Positions 1 to 12,310 of a stretch of DNA of 64,000 nt are shown one piece after another (position 1 is the first letter of the stretch; every line of letters starts with the position of its first letter). The notes below the pieces were generated by a model. The model did not search any database, was not told where the DNA came from, and saw nothing but the letters and a program-made list of their open reading frames with translations. The DNA is taken from positions 30,556,647 through 30,620,646 of the forward strand of contig CM067079.1 of NCBI GenBank assembly GCA_033980235.1. Reading direction: 5' to 3'. Origin of the DNA: Diadema setosum. Taxonomy: Eukaryota; Echinodermata; Echinoidea; Diadematoida; Diadematidae. A program made the translations under genes and the position numbers.

Positions 1-887
1 AAGTGTAGGCCTCTACACTCAGGGTGTTCCACGAAGGGTTTCAGTATGTTGCTGCAACATGCTCAAATTCTTGTGTAACATCAACTCTTGTGCAACATCC
101 TCAAAGCCAGCAACATGCATGCTATGCAACATTCTCAACTTGTCTCAAGAGTGTGCAACAAGCTCAAAATAACATGTATTCAAACATGTGCAAAACATAA
201 AAACATCAAACTACTGCTAGTGCACTGGTACTTAGATATTGGTGTGCAAAACATGAGAGAGAACATTCAATGTAAGCAGCACAAAGAGAGATAAGCTGTG
301 AACTGAACATACAACATGCTCGTGATGTGCGAGCTCCACACACTTTTATACAATTTCTGCAATATTCTCAGATACTGAGCTTGCAGTGTAAAATTTCAAG
401 TTGAGGACCACTAACTGCAACCAGCCTGAACATGAAGCGTTCACTCCAACCATCAGTATAACTGTGAAGCGGTATTCGGTCACCTACCGAAATTTGGTCA
501 CTTACACTGTATCACTAATCACCAGCCAGTAAGTTCTACTGTCACAACACATGCAAATCACATCAGTTCACATACTTGCACACTCACTCCCAACAGGAAA
601 GTCCCAAAGTCCCCTCCAAAAATCCATCCATAATCCCAAATTTCACCATCAAAAGTGCAGAATCAGCGCGACTTTCCCAAAGCGCACATGGATTAAACCC
701 AGTTTTATGAGTACGGGTCGCCGAAAAAGCGCTAAAAATCGAGAAATACGCCATTCTCTCGCGGGATTTTTTGCTTATCGCAAGCTCGAAGTGTGATGGT
801 ATCCTCAAAAACGCAAAAGAAAAACAAAATTTCTGAACGTGCTGATGCAGTGACTAAATGTACAAAGGTTGAATGCAAGTGCCGATT
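1..887. other. No gene recognised
   Basis: 1-330 has a loose repetition of a GCAACATnnTCAA-type phrase. The words ATTCGGTCA and TTTGGTCA near 474-505 match the ends of the element at 888-1226. Short ORFs on both strands look random. Confidence 0.4.
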
Positions 888-1226
888 CCCCCCGTATTCG
901 GTCACCAATGGGCGCTGCAACGTCGCCAATGCAATTTTGCGCCAACAAGGTAGTGCGCGGCACATTTTTCAGCTGCCTTGAACGCGCATTAACTTGAAAA
1001 CGCATTAACGCGCATATCGCATGACCGAATTCTGATCGCGGTGAAGGTATTCTGGGGGATTTCCAAGGTGATATATTTTGGGATTTTGTGAAATTCTGTG
1101 AGATATTTAACAAAATGAAAATTGAGATTAAAGAAATTTGATATATTTTGAACACACACATTGTTGTGGATATTTTTTTAGTTTAAAAAATATTGCAGAA
1201 AAGCTTAAATGACCGAATACTGGGGG
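888..1226. mobile_element. Small TIR element (MITE-like)
   Basis: CCCCCCGTATTCGGTCA at 888 is matched in inverse orientation by TGACCGAATACTGGGGG ending at 1226. The interior is CpG-containing (CGCATTAACGCGCAT) with no coding capacity. The family is not identified and no target duplication was seen. Confidence 0.45.
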
Positions 1227-1510
1227 TTTTACCCCACCCATTTTTACTTTTCACACAACTTTGACAAAAGACTTCAAAACATAACTTCAACAAAAATCAT
1301 AGTAGAAAGTCTAGAGAGCCTAGAACTATAGCCTATAGACCACATCTAGGTAACTCAAATAACTGCGACCAGCCCCAATGCGAAGAACAGTATAAATCTG
1401 TGTACAAGAGTACCCTAAGGAGCGCCCCGGGGTTAAACTAGAGTAACGGACCCAGTTTGCGGCAGGTTATGGCCTTTTCAAGAGTATTTAGTAGTATTCT
1501 GGTAAAACGG

Positions 1511-1826
1511 TAACTATACACAGCCCCAGTCGCTGTACGTAGGTACGTCGCGACAGGGCTGTACAGGCGGGACCACCAACCGCGAAGAGAGCTCTGTAAT
1601 CGGATTCCGATCGCTTTCAATTTTGATACTTAAGATCATTTTTGTCACCTCAAACTCATCTAAGACAATCTTCAATAATAAGACTCTATATCTATGCTAT
1701 CAGTATTCAAATTTAAGTTATGAAACTTACCGAAATTGATGATTATATCCAGCATGTCCAAACGGTACATTGTCTTTCACGCCAGGCCAATGTGAATACA
1801 CATACGTATACGTGATGTGAATGCCC
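1511..1826. repeat. Local duplication, copy A part 1
   Basis: It starts TAACTATACACAGCC and matches 4773-5100 throughout, for example CGCGACAGGGCTGTAC, the TTCAATTTTGATACTT region and TTTCACGCCAGGCCA. The match continues at 3251-3704 after the 1836-3244 insertion. Confidence 0.8.
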
Positions 1827-1835
1827 CATAGAGCT

Positions 1836-3244
1836 GGGGTGGTATTCTGAACACCGTTTTATCTCTGTTGTAACTTGTGTTGTAACTTGTGTTGTAAGTC
1901 TGTGAGTTATAACGCCGCTAAAACAGTTGTAAATCGGTATTCTGAAAACTGTTTTAACGGTGTTGTAAGTCATGATAACCACGCCCATCGCAATAATCAT
2001 ATCCAATAGGAAATATTGTTAGAAGTAGCATCTAAGACATTTCAACCAATAAGATTGCTCACTTGGGCAAATGCGCCTTGCTTAACTCTGCGCGTTTTAA
2101 CAAGCGCTCATTCTCTGGCGTGCGCACAAATAGGACAATGGCATGCGCAGGTAAAGAGAGCCAGAGATAAAATAAAGTTACAACAGAAGCTTGATCATTA
2201 TGCCTTCTTACCGGTTTCGACGTATAGTTGGTGCGGTAGGGGATTCGCAAAGCTATCTCAGATTGAGTCTTTTTATTTGAAATTTTGTTTAAAAAATAAG
2301 AAGATATCTGGCGTTCATGAGAGGAACCCAAATTTCATGGTTTAGGGGGAACTAGACGCTTCTAAATTAAGTTAAGCCCTTGCAATGCCATGTTATTATT
2401 ATTATTATCATTATTATTGTTGTTGTTGTTGTCAATATCTTCACAAAACATCTCTTGGAGATCAATATCATGTCAAGTTCCATCATGGAGCCTTAGACTT
2501 CTAATACTTTTCTCAGGATTCGCGCCATCCCCAGCAATGAATATTTTTGAAACACCCAAAGGTACTGATAATGAATTCTTATCGGTGAAGATAGTGAAAT
2601 CATATTTAAAAAAAAAAAAAAAGTTTAATATCTTGAAAGATATTTTTGAAGTGAATAGTGCTTAAAACAAACTGCCGACGGTGCCGGTAACCTTTCTGTT
2701 CATGTATTTGTGTTTTTATCTCTGTGCATAATTATGCAACGCGTATGTACTTGCAATGTACTGGTACCAAATTTTGTATTGTGGAATGAGTTTACATTTT
2801 GTCAAATTGCTATATCTTTTGCCTTTCTGTGGTGCATACATTGCTTTTATTTTTTGTATATCTTTTTTATTTTGAACTCGCATACCACAATATTGAGTTG
2901 ATGAATTATCTCACTATCTAACATAAGTTAAAACGAAAGTTACAACGGAGTTAAAACACCTTCCACCCTGTTTTATCTCAGAAGCATAAATTTGCACATG
3001 GCATGACTTACAACAGAAGATAAAACAGTTTTCAGAATACCGTGTAATCTAATGGATGTTCAGGCTTGCGCCCACTGTTACGCGCATGCGCATACCCTAA
3101 GACAATGGTATGCGCAGGCAAAGAGTGCACAAGATAAAACACAAGTTACAACAGAAGTTACAACAGAGATAAAACGGTGTTCAGAATACCGATTTGTTAC
3201 AACAGACTTACAACAGAGATAAAACAGTCTCAGAATACCACCCC
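1836..3244. mobile_element. 1.4 kb TIR element inserted in duplication copy A
   Basis: The ends are GGGGTGGTATTCTGA at 1836 and TCAGAATACCACCCC ending at 3244. Behind them are inverted arrays of TTGTAACTTGTG and ACAAGTTACAAC words with TTTTATCTCTGTTG. An extra internal copy of the end sits near 1933-1960 (CGGTATTCTGAAAACTG). Copy B at 4773 lacks this block, which confirms an insertion. No transposase is visible. The ends remind me of IS4EU/ISL2EU-type elements, but that is not certain. Confidence 0.7.
2389..2440. repeat. ATT/GTT microsatellite
   Basis: Runs of TTATTA followed by TTGTTG units. The Leu/Ser-rich ORF over it is an artefact of the repeat. Confidence 0.8.
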
Positions 3245-3250
3245 TGTATG

Positions 3251-3704
3251 CTATCGACCGTGCTGCTACACTCAAGCAACGCACGCACGCATAAGATCTC
3301 TCCGCAGCAGACGACGTTTTAGGCAGTAGGTCCTACGCAATACGATATGGGTTCTGTAATACAGTACGTTCTCACCGCATACGCCGCGCTCGCTTTGGAG
3401 CATGAAGGCGCCATTTTGAATTCTGCAACGATAAACGCACCCGAACAGTCGGGAATTGCTCCAGAAATTGTCATTTTTTAGTTCCACGGACTTATCGCAA
3501 GGGCTCTCTATGGACCGGTGTGGTGAACAATTCTTCTGTAATACAAGCATGCATTTAGCGTGAGTAACATATTCTTTGTAGAATAAAAGTATAAATTTTC
3601 AGAAGTTTTTTAGTTGTGTTCAACGTTCCTCACGTTGAAGCTGCATGCCTCACCTGTCAGACACTGTATTCGCACAGCGTACTTACAGCGTCTGATTGGG
3701 CTAG
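3251..3704. repeat. Local duplication, copy A part 2
   Basis: It matches 5119-5491 (CGACCGTGCTGCTACA, GGCGCCATTTTGAATTCTGC, TTCCACGGACTTATC, CAGCGTCTG). Short insertions and deletions show the copies are old. Confidence 0.8.
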
Positions 3705-3874
3705 TAAAACAGGCAACAGAAATTGAATAATTTTTTTTTTTTTTTATTGGAAGAGGTACCAAAGGCCTCTTGACACTGCATCACAATTTTGTATGGTGGA
3801 CAATTACCCTAGTCATAATAATTGATTTTATGCAGAAAATTTGCAACCACCAAGAGGACCCGGTTTGCGTCAGA

Positions 3875-4563
3875 GGGGTCCAGTTTGCAGCACCCCACAC
3901 AAAAATGTCCCCTGATTTCTTCAAACATTAAAATTTCGCAAAAAACCAAATAATTTTTGATGGTCCAACTAGTTTTCAGCTTGTTAGAACACTTTATTTG
4001 GATTCATTATCTTGATCCTTCATGATTTCATAGTTTTTCAAGATCGCATGTATTTCATCAATTTCCACCCACTTTGACATGTAAAATAGCGCTATGTGTG
4101 TAAATCCCATAGGGATGCCGCAAACCGGACCCATCCCCGACATTTTTTGGTCACTGTTGCAATCCTCAAAACTGACAAAGGAAATGAATTTATTTTTAGA
4201 ATATTAAACACAGTTACACGAGGAATCCATGTACCATGCCAGGCCTCTTTTCATAGTAAGATTTTGTATAAAGATACAAACAAGGGATAATGGTGGTTGC
4301 TTAGCAACAGAACAAAATCTTAACATCTTGTTAAGAAAGTCATATACCACTCTACTTTTTTTAAAAAAGCGTGACACAGACGGTTTTAATTAGAATTATG
4401 AAGGCCATCATCCGAGTTATTCATGATTCTGGTTAACTGGTATCAAAAGAGAGCTCTTCAGCTTAATTCAGTTGCTCTTCAAATAAAACAATTTAGAAAA
4501 AATTACCCTTCTACTTTTGAAGTTATGGTTAGATATTCCTAGGGGTGCCGCAAACTGGACCCC
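3875..4563. repeat. Inverted-repeat bounded segment
   Basis: GGGGTCCAGTTTGCAGCACC at 3875 is inverted at 4542-4563 (GGGGTGCCGCAAACTGGACC), with a further copy inside at 4112-4132 and a related word near 1449. The rest of 3705-4772 shows poly-T and A/T-rich DNA without genes. Confidence 0.5.
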
Positions 4564-4772
4564 TGCAGCTGCAGCAAACTGGTTCATTTGACATTGGACT
4601 TGTTTACACTTCAACCCCGTCGCGGGGCGCTGTAACACACTAACCCTTTACGGTACGTATTTGTCCGTATGGGGTCGCTGCTGCGGTTAGTTTACACTTA
4701 GGTACAGTACAGGCAGGTAAATTTTACCCAGGTAGCTGCGCCTGAACCTGTGAACAGATGCCATGCGCTTGC

Positions 4773-5491
4773 CTAACTATACACAGCCCAGTCGCCGCTG
4801 TACATACGTAGCGCGACAGGGCTGTACCAGCGAAGCTCCAAACACGAAGAGGGTCCAACGATCGCATGCGATCGGATTGAATTTTGATACTTTAGATCAT
4901 TTTTTTGCCACTTCAAACTCATCTGACGAACAAAATGATAATGAGACTTCATATCTATGCTATGAATATTGAAATTTAGATTTAATAACTTACCTAAATT
5001 GAAACTTATATGCAGCATGTGTGAACGGTTCACGAACGGTACATCGTCTTTCACGCCAGGCCATTTCCATTAGTACACGGGAGGTCACATGATCTGAATG
5101 CCCTTTCAAAAGGTCGCGCTGTCGACCGTGCTGCTACACCAACACTCAAGCAGCGCATCGCACGCACGCAAAAGATTTCTGCAGAGATCAAGGCGCCATT
5201 TTGAATTCTGCAACGATGAACCGCGACAGTGTTAGGGAATCCGCCAGAAAGTATCATTTTTTGGTTCCACGGACTTATCACGAGGGCTCTCAATGGATTT
5301 TACGAACCTTCTGTAATACAAGCATGCACTAAAGGTGAGTAACGTTTGGTAACGTGTACACTGTTTATAAAGAACGTAGAAATTTCATATTAAGTTTTGT
5401 AGTTGTGTTGTGGTTCCCCACTTTGAAGGTGCCCGCTCGCTGGTCAGACGCTGTATTCGCGTAGCGTATTAACAGCGTCTGGTCGGGCTAG
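4773..5491. repeat. Local duplication, copy B (uninterrupted)
   Basis: It is the continuous counterpart of 1511-1826 plus 3251-3704, in the same orientation. It contains the GGCGCCATTTTGAATTC word and the CAGCGTCTG tail. Confidence 0.8.
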
Positions 5492-6180
5492 CGCTTGCCA
5501 TGCCCTGGGCCTGGCCATGCACGACCTAAACTTAACCTCGCCTAAACGCCAACAGCCTAACCCTACACCGACGTGACAGCAGAAAGGTCCCTTTCTTCCA
5601 CCTCCCTGATGACAGTGACAGGGCCGTGTTTCACCCACACTGCACAGATTTACAGTGACGTACCCTATCCAGGCAAGACGCTACTGTAGTACCGAGTACT
5701 ACTAGGTACCTATGTATGTATTGTAACCGAACCTCACCACCGCCACCGGCGCGGCGGCCGGCGGCTAGCGCTGCCAGAACGCTTCGGCCCGGGCCACGAA
5801 GCGTTTGAGCGGCTGCGAGTGTGCCCGTGTGTGTACCCGCTACGTCTAACACCATGTGCACCACTAGGCCTACGCGTCGGTTACCAACTTGGTCGCTCTC
5901 GCTCCTACGTCCTAATATATGAACTGATTCCACTGGTCACAAAATACATTACAGTCCATTTCCGTAAGAACCAACACACACCCAACACTCAACAGGTAAT
6001 AATTTCGTTTGTCATGATATAAAAAGCCAATTAGAGGTCTAATTTGTTTATGATAGAGCATGCAGTTGCACTTACGGGATGTGAATAGCGCAGGCTGCCA
6101 TTTTGGTGTCCTTCAACAACTGAACTGAGAGGGGGCGCTCTTCAACATCCGGAGCGTAGGGCCTGAAATGTACTTTGGTT
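5492..6180. other. CpG-rich gene-free stretch
   Basis: 5690-5830 is strongly G+C and CpG rich (GGCGCGGCGGCCGGCGG). It could be a CpG island or promoter, but no exon was recognised on either strand. Confidence 0.3.
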
Positions 6181-6185
6181 ACTAG

Positions 6186-6372
6186 TATACAAATATTGAC
6201 TGCTCATGAGGATGATGGTGGAAATTATCATTCCCGAGGTGCTTTTCATACCGACCCTTCTATCACCCCGAGGCGTTAGCCGAGGGGTGATGGAAGGGTC
6301 GGTATGAAAAGCACCGAGGGAGTGATAATTTGCACCATCATCCGAATACAGAGCAGTTAATATTTGTTTTAT
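6186..6372. mobile_element. Hairpin MITE, intact copy
   Basis: Palindromic: CAAATATTGACTGCTC on the left pairs with GAGCAGTTAATATTTG on the right, and TTTTCATACCGACCCTTC pairs with GAAGGGTCGGTATGAAAA. The centre is near 6274 (CCCCGAGGCGTTAGCCGAGG). Its outer sequence is shared with the element split at 7072/12428. Confidence 0.75.
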
Positions 6373-6910
6373 ATACCTCATCGTTTAAGACTTAACCAAG
6401 ATCTAGGGCTAGGCAAATAAGAAGTCAATTCTAACTGTTAGGCCTAAACGTTAGCCCTAAAATCAGGCCACAGCCTGCGCTTGCTGGCATGGTTTTCGTG
6501 CATTTCTTACTACCCAGTACGCACGGTACATTGTACTCACTCACAGTCACACGGCCTTCGGCGAGCTCCTGCATAAAATCTTGGCAGAAGATTACAGTAT
6601 ACATCCAGTTTCCCGTCGCTCGTGTTTTTAATTCGATATTTTCAACATGCTGAGATTTGTCTCTGCTTCGGGATCCTAAGAAATTCTAATTGCAAAGTGT
6701 ACGATCTTTGATCCAGCTCACTTCAAATCACGGAGGAGCGCTCGATCACCATGCCACGTAAACGTATGCCTGCTGTGCGCTAGTGCGATGATTTTGCATG
6801 TGACGATGCGCGTAGTGAACGTCCTTTGGTGGGTGGAGGGGTTGCGGACACCGCGCGCGAAGTCTAGTGTACTTGTTATGTGTACAAAAGTCGCGGAGGT
6901 TTACGAATTC

Positions 6911-6982
6911 TATCACGAGGGTTTTGCCTTTCTATCACGAGGGGTTTGCCTTTCTATATCACGAGGGTTTTGCCTTTCTATC
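6911..6982. repeat. Three tandem ~24-bp repeats
   Basis: The unit TATCACGAGGGTTTTGCC-TTTC occurs three times with one or two changes. The surrounding 6373-7071 holds no gene. Confidence 0.8.
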
Positions 6983-7159
6983 ACTTACATGAAAACCCTA
7001 AGGCAAGATAGACCGGACTACACCTTGTCACGTAATACTTTTGACCAATCAGTGATACGAATCTCACTTATGAGGTATATAATATTAAATATCGACTGCT
7101 GCTGAGGGAGATGGTAAAACTATTTGCACCGAGGTGATTTCTCAACAGTGCTACCCTTG

Positions 7160-7600
7160 TAAAAAAGTACCATTAAGTACCATGGTATTACTATGGTATT
7201 ACCATGGTATTACCATAGTAACCATGGTAAATTCATTTGTACCATAGTACTACCATAGTACTACCACAGAAGTACCGTACGGAATAGGAAAGTACTATTT
7301 GAAAATATAGAAGTACCATAATGTACCATAGTACTACCATGAATGTACCATAGATGTTACGGTATTACAATGAAATTACAATATTTATTATATGGTTGAT
7401 GTTATACTGAACAGAGTGTCATCCTCACACGTGATACTTTCATGGTTCTCCATAGTACTTTCATGGTTCTCTGTGATACTTTCATAGTACTCCATGGTAC
7501 TCCTGGACATTTTCATTGCACTTTGTGGTACTTTCACAGTTCTCTATGGTACTTTCATGGTACCTTATGGTACTTGTTTGACTGGCATATGGTACTGCTA
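7160..7600. repeat. Left subterminal palindrome array
   Basis: Repeated GTACCATGGTATTACCATGG-like words, spaced irregularly and with point changes (CCATAGTAC, CCATGGTAC). Confidence 0.8.
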
Positions 7601-9815
7601 CCATAATCTTGCAAAGTTGACTTGCTCCAAGAAAGTCAAAAACATTGAAAATGATAATTTCCTCTTTAATAATCTAATCACTTAAGCTTGGCCTTTCATA
7701 GCATTGGAATATTTTTACAAGTGATTCTGTAGTTTGCAAAAACTATGAATTAGGCATTAAACAGCCTAAAGATTTCCACATTTTTCCTCATTTTTTTTTA
7801 TTACATTTTACTTGCCTATGGGTAAGTGAATTTCTTCATTTTAATTTGTTCACTTGCCCGACATAAGATTTTACTAGCCCCGGGAAAGTGTGCAAGTGAT
7901 TGTGTCAGGCCCTGTTTTATTTCAAATAGTTGAAATGCGCGCAACTCGAAGGATTTCTTCAAGTCCCTTTCGATTTGACTTAGGCAAGGTTTACTGTACT
8001 TTATCAACTGGGTTGGATGCGTGAAATCAAGTTTTCCCCTTTGAGTGACCCACTAGAGTCTTGTTATTTGTTGCTTAGATACAGTTGCATAATTGAAATG
8101 CACTTTTCTTAATATGTATGTGTGTGTGTAATTTTAAGGCCAGGATTACGGGAATTACCATGAGTATTGTAACTTTGTGTGCTAAATGAAACATCAGTAT
8201 TATGTGCCAACTGCCAAGTGCCACCAAATTATTCACTGTGTTCTTTTTGTCATGAAATCATTCAAAATATCAAATCTCGTTTTTCTGCATATGTATTACA
8301 ACGTTAAAGTAAGTCTTTATTAAAAACAGAAAATTACTTTTTTTTTGGTTTGTGAATTATTTTGCAGATTCCTAAGGACTGTTGCTGTCTGTGTTGATTT
8401 TGAAACGGCTCATGGTGTGATGTTGGTGAAACCATCATATCTTATCGTACAGTGCTTTCATCCACCTCATTCGCCAATTGATCTCCTTTGTGCAATTTAC
8501 ATTAAGAAAAGAATTATTAAGTTCGAAATGCCACTTTTCCTCAAAGAATCCTAATGAGTGGACCTGCATGAGGTTGATGAATGCATGATTTAAGGTTGTA
8601 GTAGCTCAACATTTGTCTACTATAGTATCTATTATGATAATGCATGAAGAGGATATGCATACAGTGCATATTTTTTGTTGTAGTTGTAATATACAGTGTG
8701 ATATGCAGTGTGCATATATACACTGCTGTAGGTTTTTTTCTAACACACACATACACAGTTACAAGTGTACATAGCTTTTCAACATCTACTGTAGATGGTT
8801 GCTTATTAACTGTTGTGTGTATACATTGTACAGGCATTGCAGGCTAGACGTACCCTGGATGCCCAGGTCACTTCCTGTCTGCAATGTCATGTGATGTCTG
8901 GTTTTTATGCAAATGAGGTAATAATGAATAATTATCTTTATGACAGCCAATCATTTTAAGTTACGTAATATATTCAGTATTCTTTAGCCAATCAAAATAG
9001 TTTTGCCTTTGTGGCCATTGAGAGCTGCGCTTGCAGGGCTATCGATCAGCGCGCGCTAGTATAGGGTAAGTTTGCAGGCCCCAAAATTTAGTCAGTCCTG
9101 CTGCAACTTTCATAGAGTGATCACCAGTGTGTCTCTAGTCTGCTTAGATCTGGCACGTGCTTGTGACTCGGGCACACGATACTGTCAGTGATGAGTTTTT
9201 ATTGACTTTGAGATTAGCTACTTCACTGTAGGTCACCTACTCGATCGGTCTACGTAGACCTCGGTTGTGTTCTGCACAGTTGCCTATATACCGTACTGAT
9301 TCTGATGGTGGATTCATATTTTGGACTGAGCATTATTTTTGGATAATTCCAACCTCGGAATAGCAGGCACTCCTGTGACGCTAGATTACTGCTAGAATCT
9401 ACCAAGGTTTTTTATCAGTCGTACATCGCCCCTAGCCTACGCACTGCGTAGACTTCTGTTGGACATTGACAGTAGTATGCAGTATCAGTATCACATCAGG
9501 CTAGGCTATCTCCGTGGCGTAGGGAGCTAAACAACCTCGCATTGGTCCCTACACTGACGTCTGAACCTGCCATCATTGCAGTACTCGTGGACAGCAGGGT
9601 CCCTTCTTCATATAATCTTGGTTTCAAGCTGTTTCTTTCGACGACGCGGGCGCCCAGCACGGCAGTGAACATCAGTGAACAGTGAATACCACCCTCCTCC
9701 TAGTTTCATCGTCAGTGGCCAGAGTTTTCTTCCAAGATTCTACGGATGATTTCTAGCGCCTGTGGCTGTGTAACTGTCACTGTCAGATCTAACTGTCGAC
9801 GGGACTGCTACCGAC

Positions 9816-10583
9816 ATATCAGTTCGGGAAACCCACTCACAAGGGGGGCCCCTCCTTATAAGTAACCCGTCCCCCTTATAAGTAACCCCGTCCCCCTTAT
9901 AAGTAACCCCCGGGGCACCCCTTATAAGGAGTCTCCACGCTTTTTTGCAATGCGACGCGAAAATGAAAGGACTGCGGCAATTCGCTTGATTATGTCCATA
10001 AAGCTTCACAAGTTTCCTAGTTACTCACGAAATTTGAGCAAAATCGGTTTGAGGCATCATATCTAAAATCATGGATTTAAATGCGATGTCAAACGACCCA
10101 TGCGAATGCTGAAATGCGAGCGATTACTGGCGTGAGTGTCGCCAGGCGCGGCGGCGCGTCAATGCTCGAGTGCAGACGTGGCGACTGAGGGTACTCGGTA
10201 CTGAGGGTACTCAGTCGCCACGTCTGCACTCAAGCATTGCCGCGCCGCCGCGCCTGGCGACACTCACGCCAGTAATCGCTCGCATTTCAGCATTCGCATG
10301 GGTCGTTTGACATCGCATTTAAATCCATGATTTTAGATATGATGCCTCAAACCGATTTTGCTCAAATTTCGTGAGTAACTAGGAAACTTGTGAAGCTTTA
10401 TGGACATAATCAAGCGAATTGCCGCAGTCCTTTCATTTTCGCGTCGCATTGCAAAAAAGCGTGGAGACTCCTTATAAGGGGTGCCCCGGGGGTTACTTAT
10501 AAGGGGGACGGGGTTACTTATAAGGAGGACGGGTTACTTATAAGGAGGGGCCCCCCTTGTGAGTGGGTTTCCCGAACTGATAT
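9816..10583. repeat. Near-perfect 768 bp palindrome
   Basis: The two arms of about 384 bp meet near 10199 (GTACTCGGTACTGAGG). Each carries CCTTATAAGTAACCCCGTCC-type tandem words. Because the arms are almost identical, the same peptide is predicted from 10009-9740 (-) and 10390-10614 (+); it is not a gene. The few mismatches (for example ATATCAG flank, AAGGAGG versus AAGGGGG) imply recent origin or arm homogenisation. Confidence 0.9.
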
Positions 10584-10701
10584 CGACTACCGCGCTAGTG
10601 CTGGACTATCCTAACGTTAGCAGGTAGCTTTTATTATTAGGTCTTAGCTTGTTAGATGTATACGTGGTACAACCATGTACTACAATCCATGTTTGTAAAC
10701 A

Positions 10702-11024
10702 GCGGCGGCCTCCCGCTATATAAACAGTGCCTGTAGTTAAGCTGTAGGTTACCTACTGGAAAAAGTAACAGTCTCTGCTGGTTAACGTGCGTAGGCCTAC
10801 TGTAGTGTAGGGCCTACAGTCTGTATCCTGGTATAGGATAGGCTATCTAACGTTAGTCTATACCGTTTTAGTCTCAGTTTTGTCGGCCATTGTGATTAGA
10901 ACATATGTACGTTAATGTTACAGTTTAAGCGGCGGCCTTCCGCTATATAAACAGTGCCACAGCTGTATACTTGTCAACAAGTTTTAAGGTTAAGCGGCGG
11001 CCTTCCGCTATATAAACAGAGCCA
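10702..11024 (+). repeat. Three dispersed copies of a TATA-containing 30-mer
   Basis: GCGGCGGCCTTCCGCTATAT followed by AAACAGTGCC occurs at 10702, 10929 and 10994. CTATATAAA is a good TATA box, so promoter activity for the host element is possible but unproven. Confidence 0.6.
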
Positions 11025-11689
11025 CATACAGCTTACTTGTCAACCACAATTTAAGAACTCTGTAGACACGCTGTGTTTTCTCTGGATTTATTTTTGATGG
11101 CTGATGCCTCATAAATAAAAATGGTTTAAGCCAGATATCTTGAACAGTATACCGACCAGTTCCAAAGCCTTCGTTTGCGTTGTGTAACATTTAGTGTAAA
11201 GCCTAGAAATCTACCTGTGAATCCCGTGATCAAAAGTGTGGGGTGAATGGGCATGTGGAGTCCTTGGATTTTAGTTGTTTTTTTTTTTTACTTTGAGCTG
11301 CACTGAGAAAACATTCATGTGTATGGTGTGTGTGTGTGTGTGTGAATTTATTGAAGTCAGTGATCAATACTTTTGGTTACGTTTCATCTGACATCACACA
11401 CTCATTTAATACTTGCTAAGTATCTCATAGTACATCGAAATACAACAGCACCAAACCCACTAAATCATATTACATGTACTTCATATTGATCTCCACAAGG
11501 TCATGCAGACGTGCAATGGCATAGATTATTGCTTATAATGAGCATTTCATTCAAGCTACCACAATTAGCCATGCAAAGCATATATGATAAGATATGAGGT
11601 GAGTGGGTTGAACTTAAAGTATTATTTTGTGCTAGTACAGTGGTCTATACTAGTGTAGTTCTGTGGATGATGTGATACTATGTGATACT

Positions 11690-12310
11690 TGAAGTACTGT
11701 GATACTAGCATGAAAGGACCGTGGTACCACCATGGAAGAACCGTGGTACTTCCGTCGATGTACCGTGGTACTACCGTGGTAGGTACCGTGGTACTACCGT
11801 GGGATGTACCGTGGTACTACCGTGGTACTACCGTGGTAGTACCGTGGATGTACCGTGGTAGTACTGCGGTAGTACCGTGGATGTACCGTGGTACTACCGT
11901 GGTACTACCATGGATGTACTGTGGTACTACCGTGGTACTACCGTGGAAGTGCTACCATGAAAGAATGGTACTCATGGCATGGAAGTACCATGGTAATGAA
12001 TGGTACTACTGTGGTACAACCATGGTAATACTGTGGTACTACCATGGTATTTTTACCATGGTAAATCCATGGTAAATTTACTGCCTTCATCTGTCAATTT
12101 ACCATGGTTTTACCATAATACTTTTACAATGGTAATACCATTGTAAAAGTACTATGGTAAAACCATGGTAATACTGTGGTATTACCATGGTATTTTTCAC
12201 CATGGTAAATCCATGGTAAATGTACTGCCTTCATCTGTCAATTTACCATCCTATGGTAATACTATGGTATTACCATTGTAAAAGTACTATGGTAAAACCA
12301 TGGTACTTTT
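11690..12310. repeat. Right subterminal palindrome array
   Basis: More than twenty ACCGTGGTACTACCGTGG or ACCATGGTA words, inverted relative to the left array. The 128-aa ORF (11689-12075) rich in YRGTTVV is a translation of the array. Confidence 0.8.

Noticed and set aside
9740..10614. Two ORFs coding the same peptide on opposite strands (MKLYGHNQANCRSPFIF...)
   Set aside because: Explained by the near-perfect palindrome; no family resemblance, and the TYKGD repeats follow the DNA tandem word.
11689..12075. 128-aa YRGTTVV-rich ORF
   Set aside because: Direct translation of the palindrome array of the 5.2 kb element.
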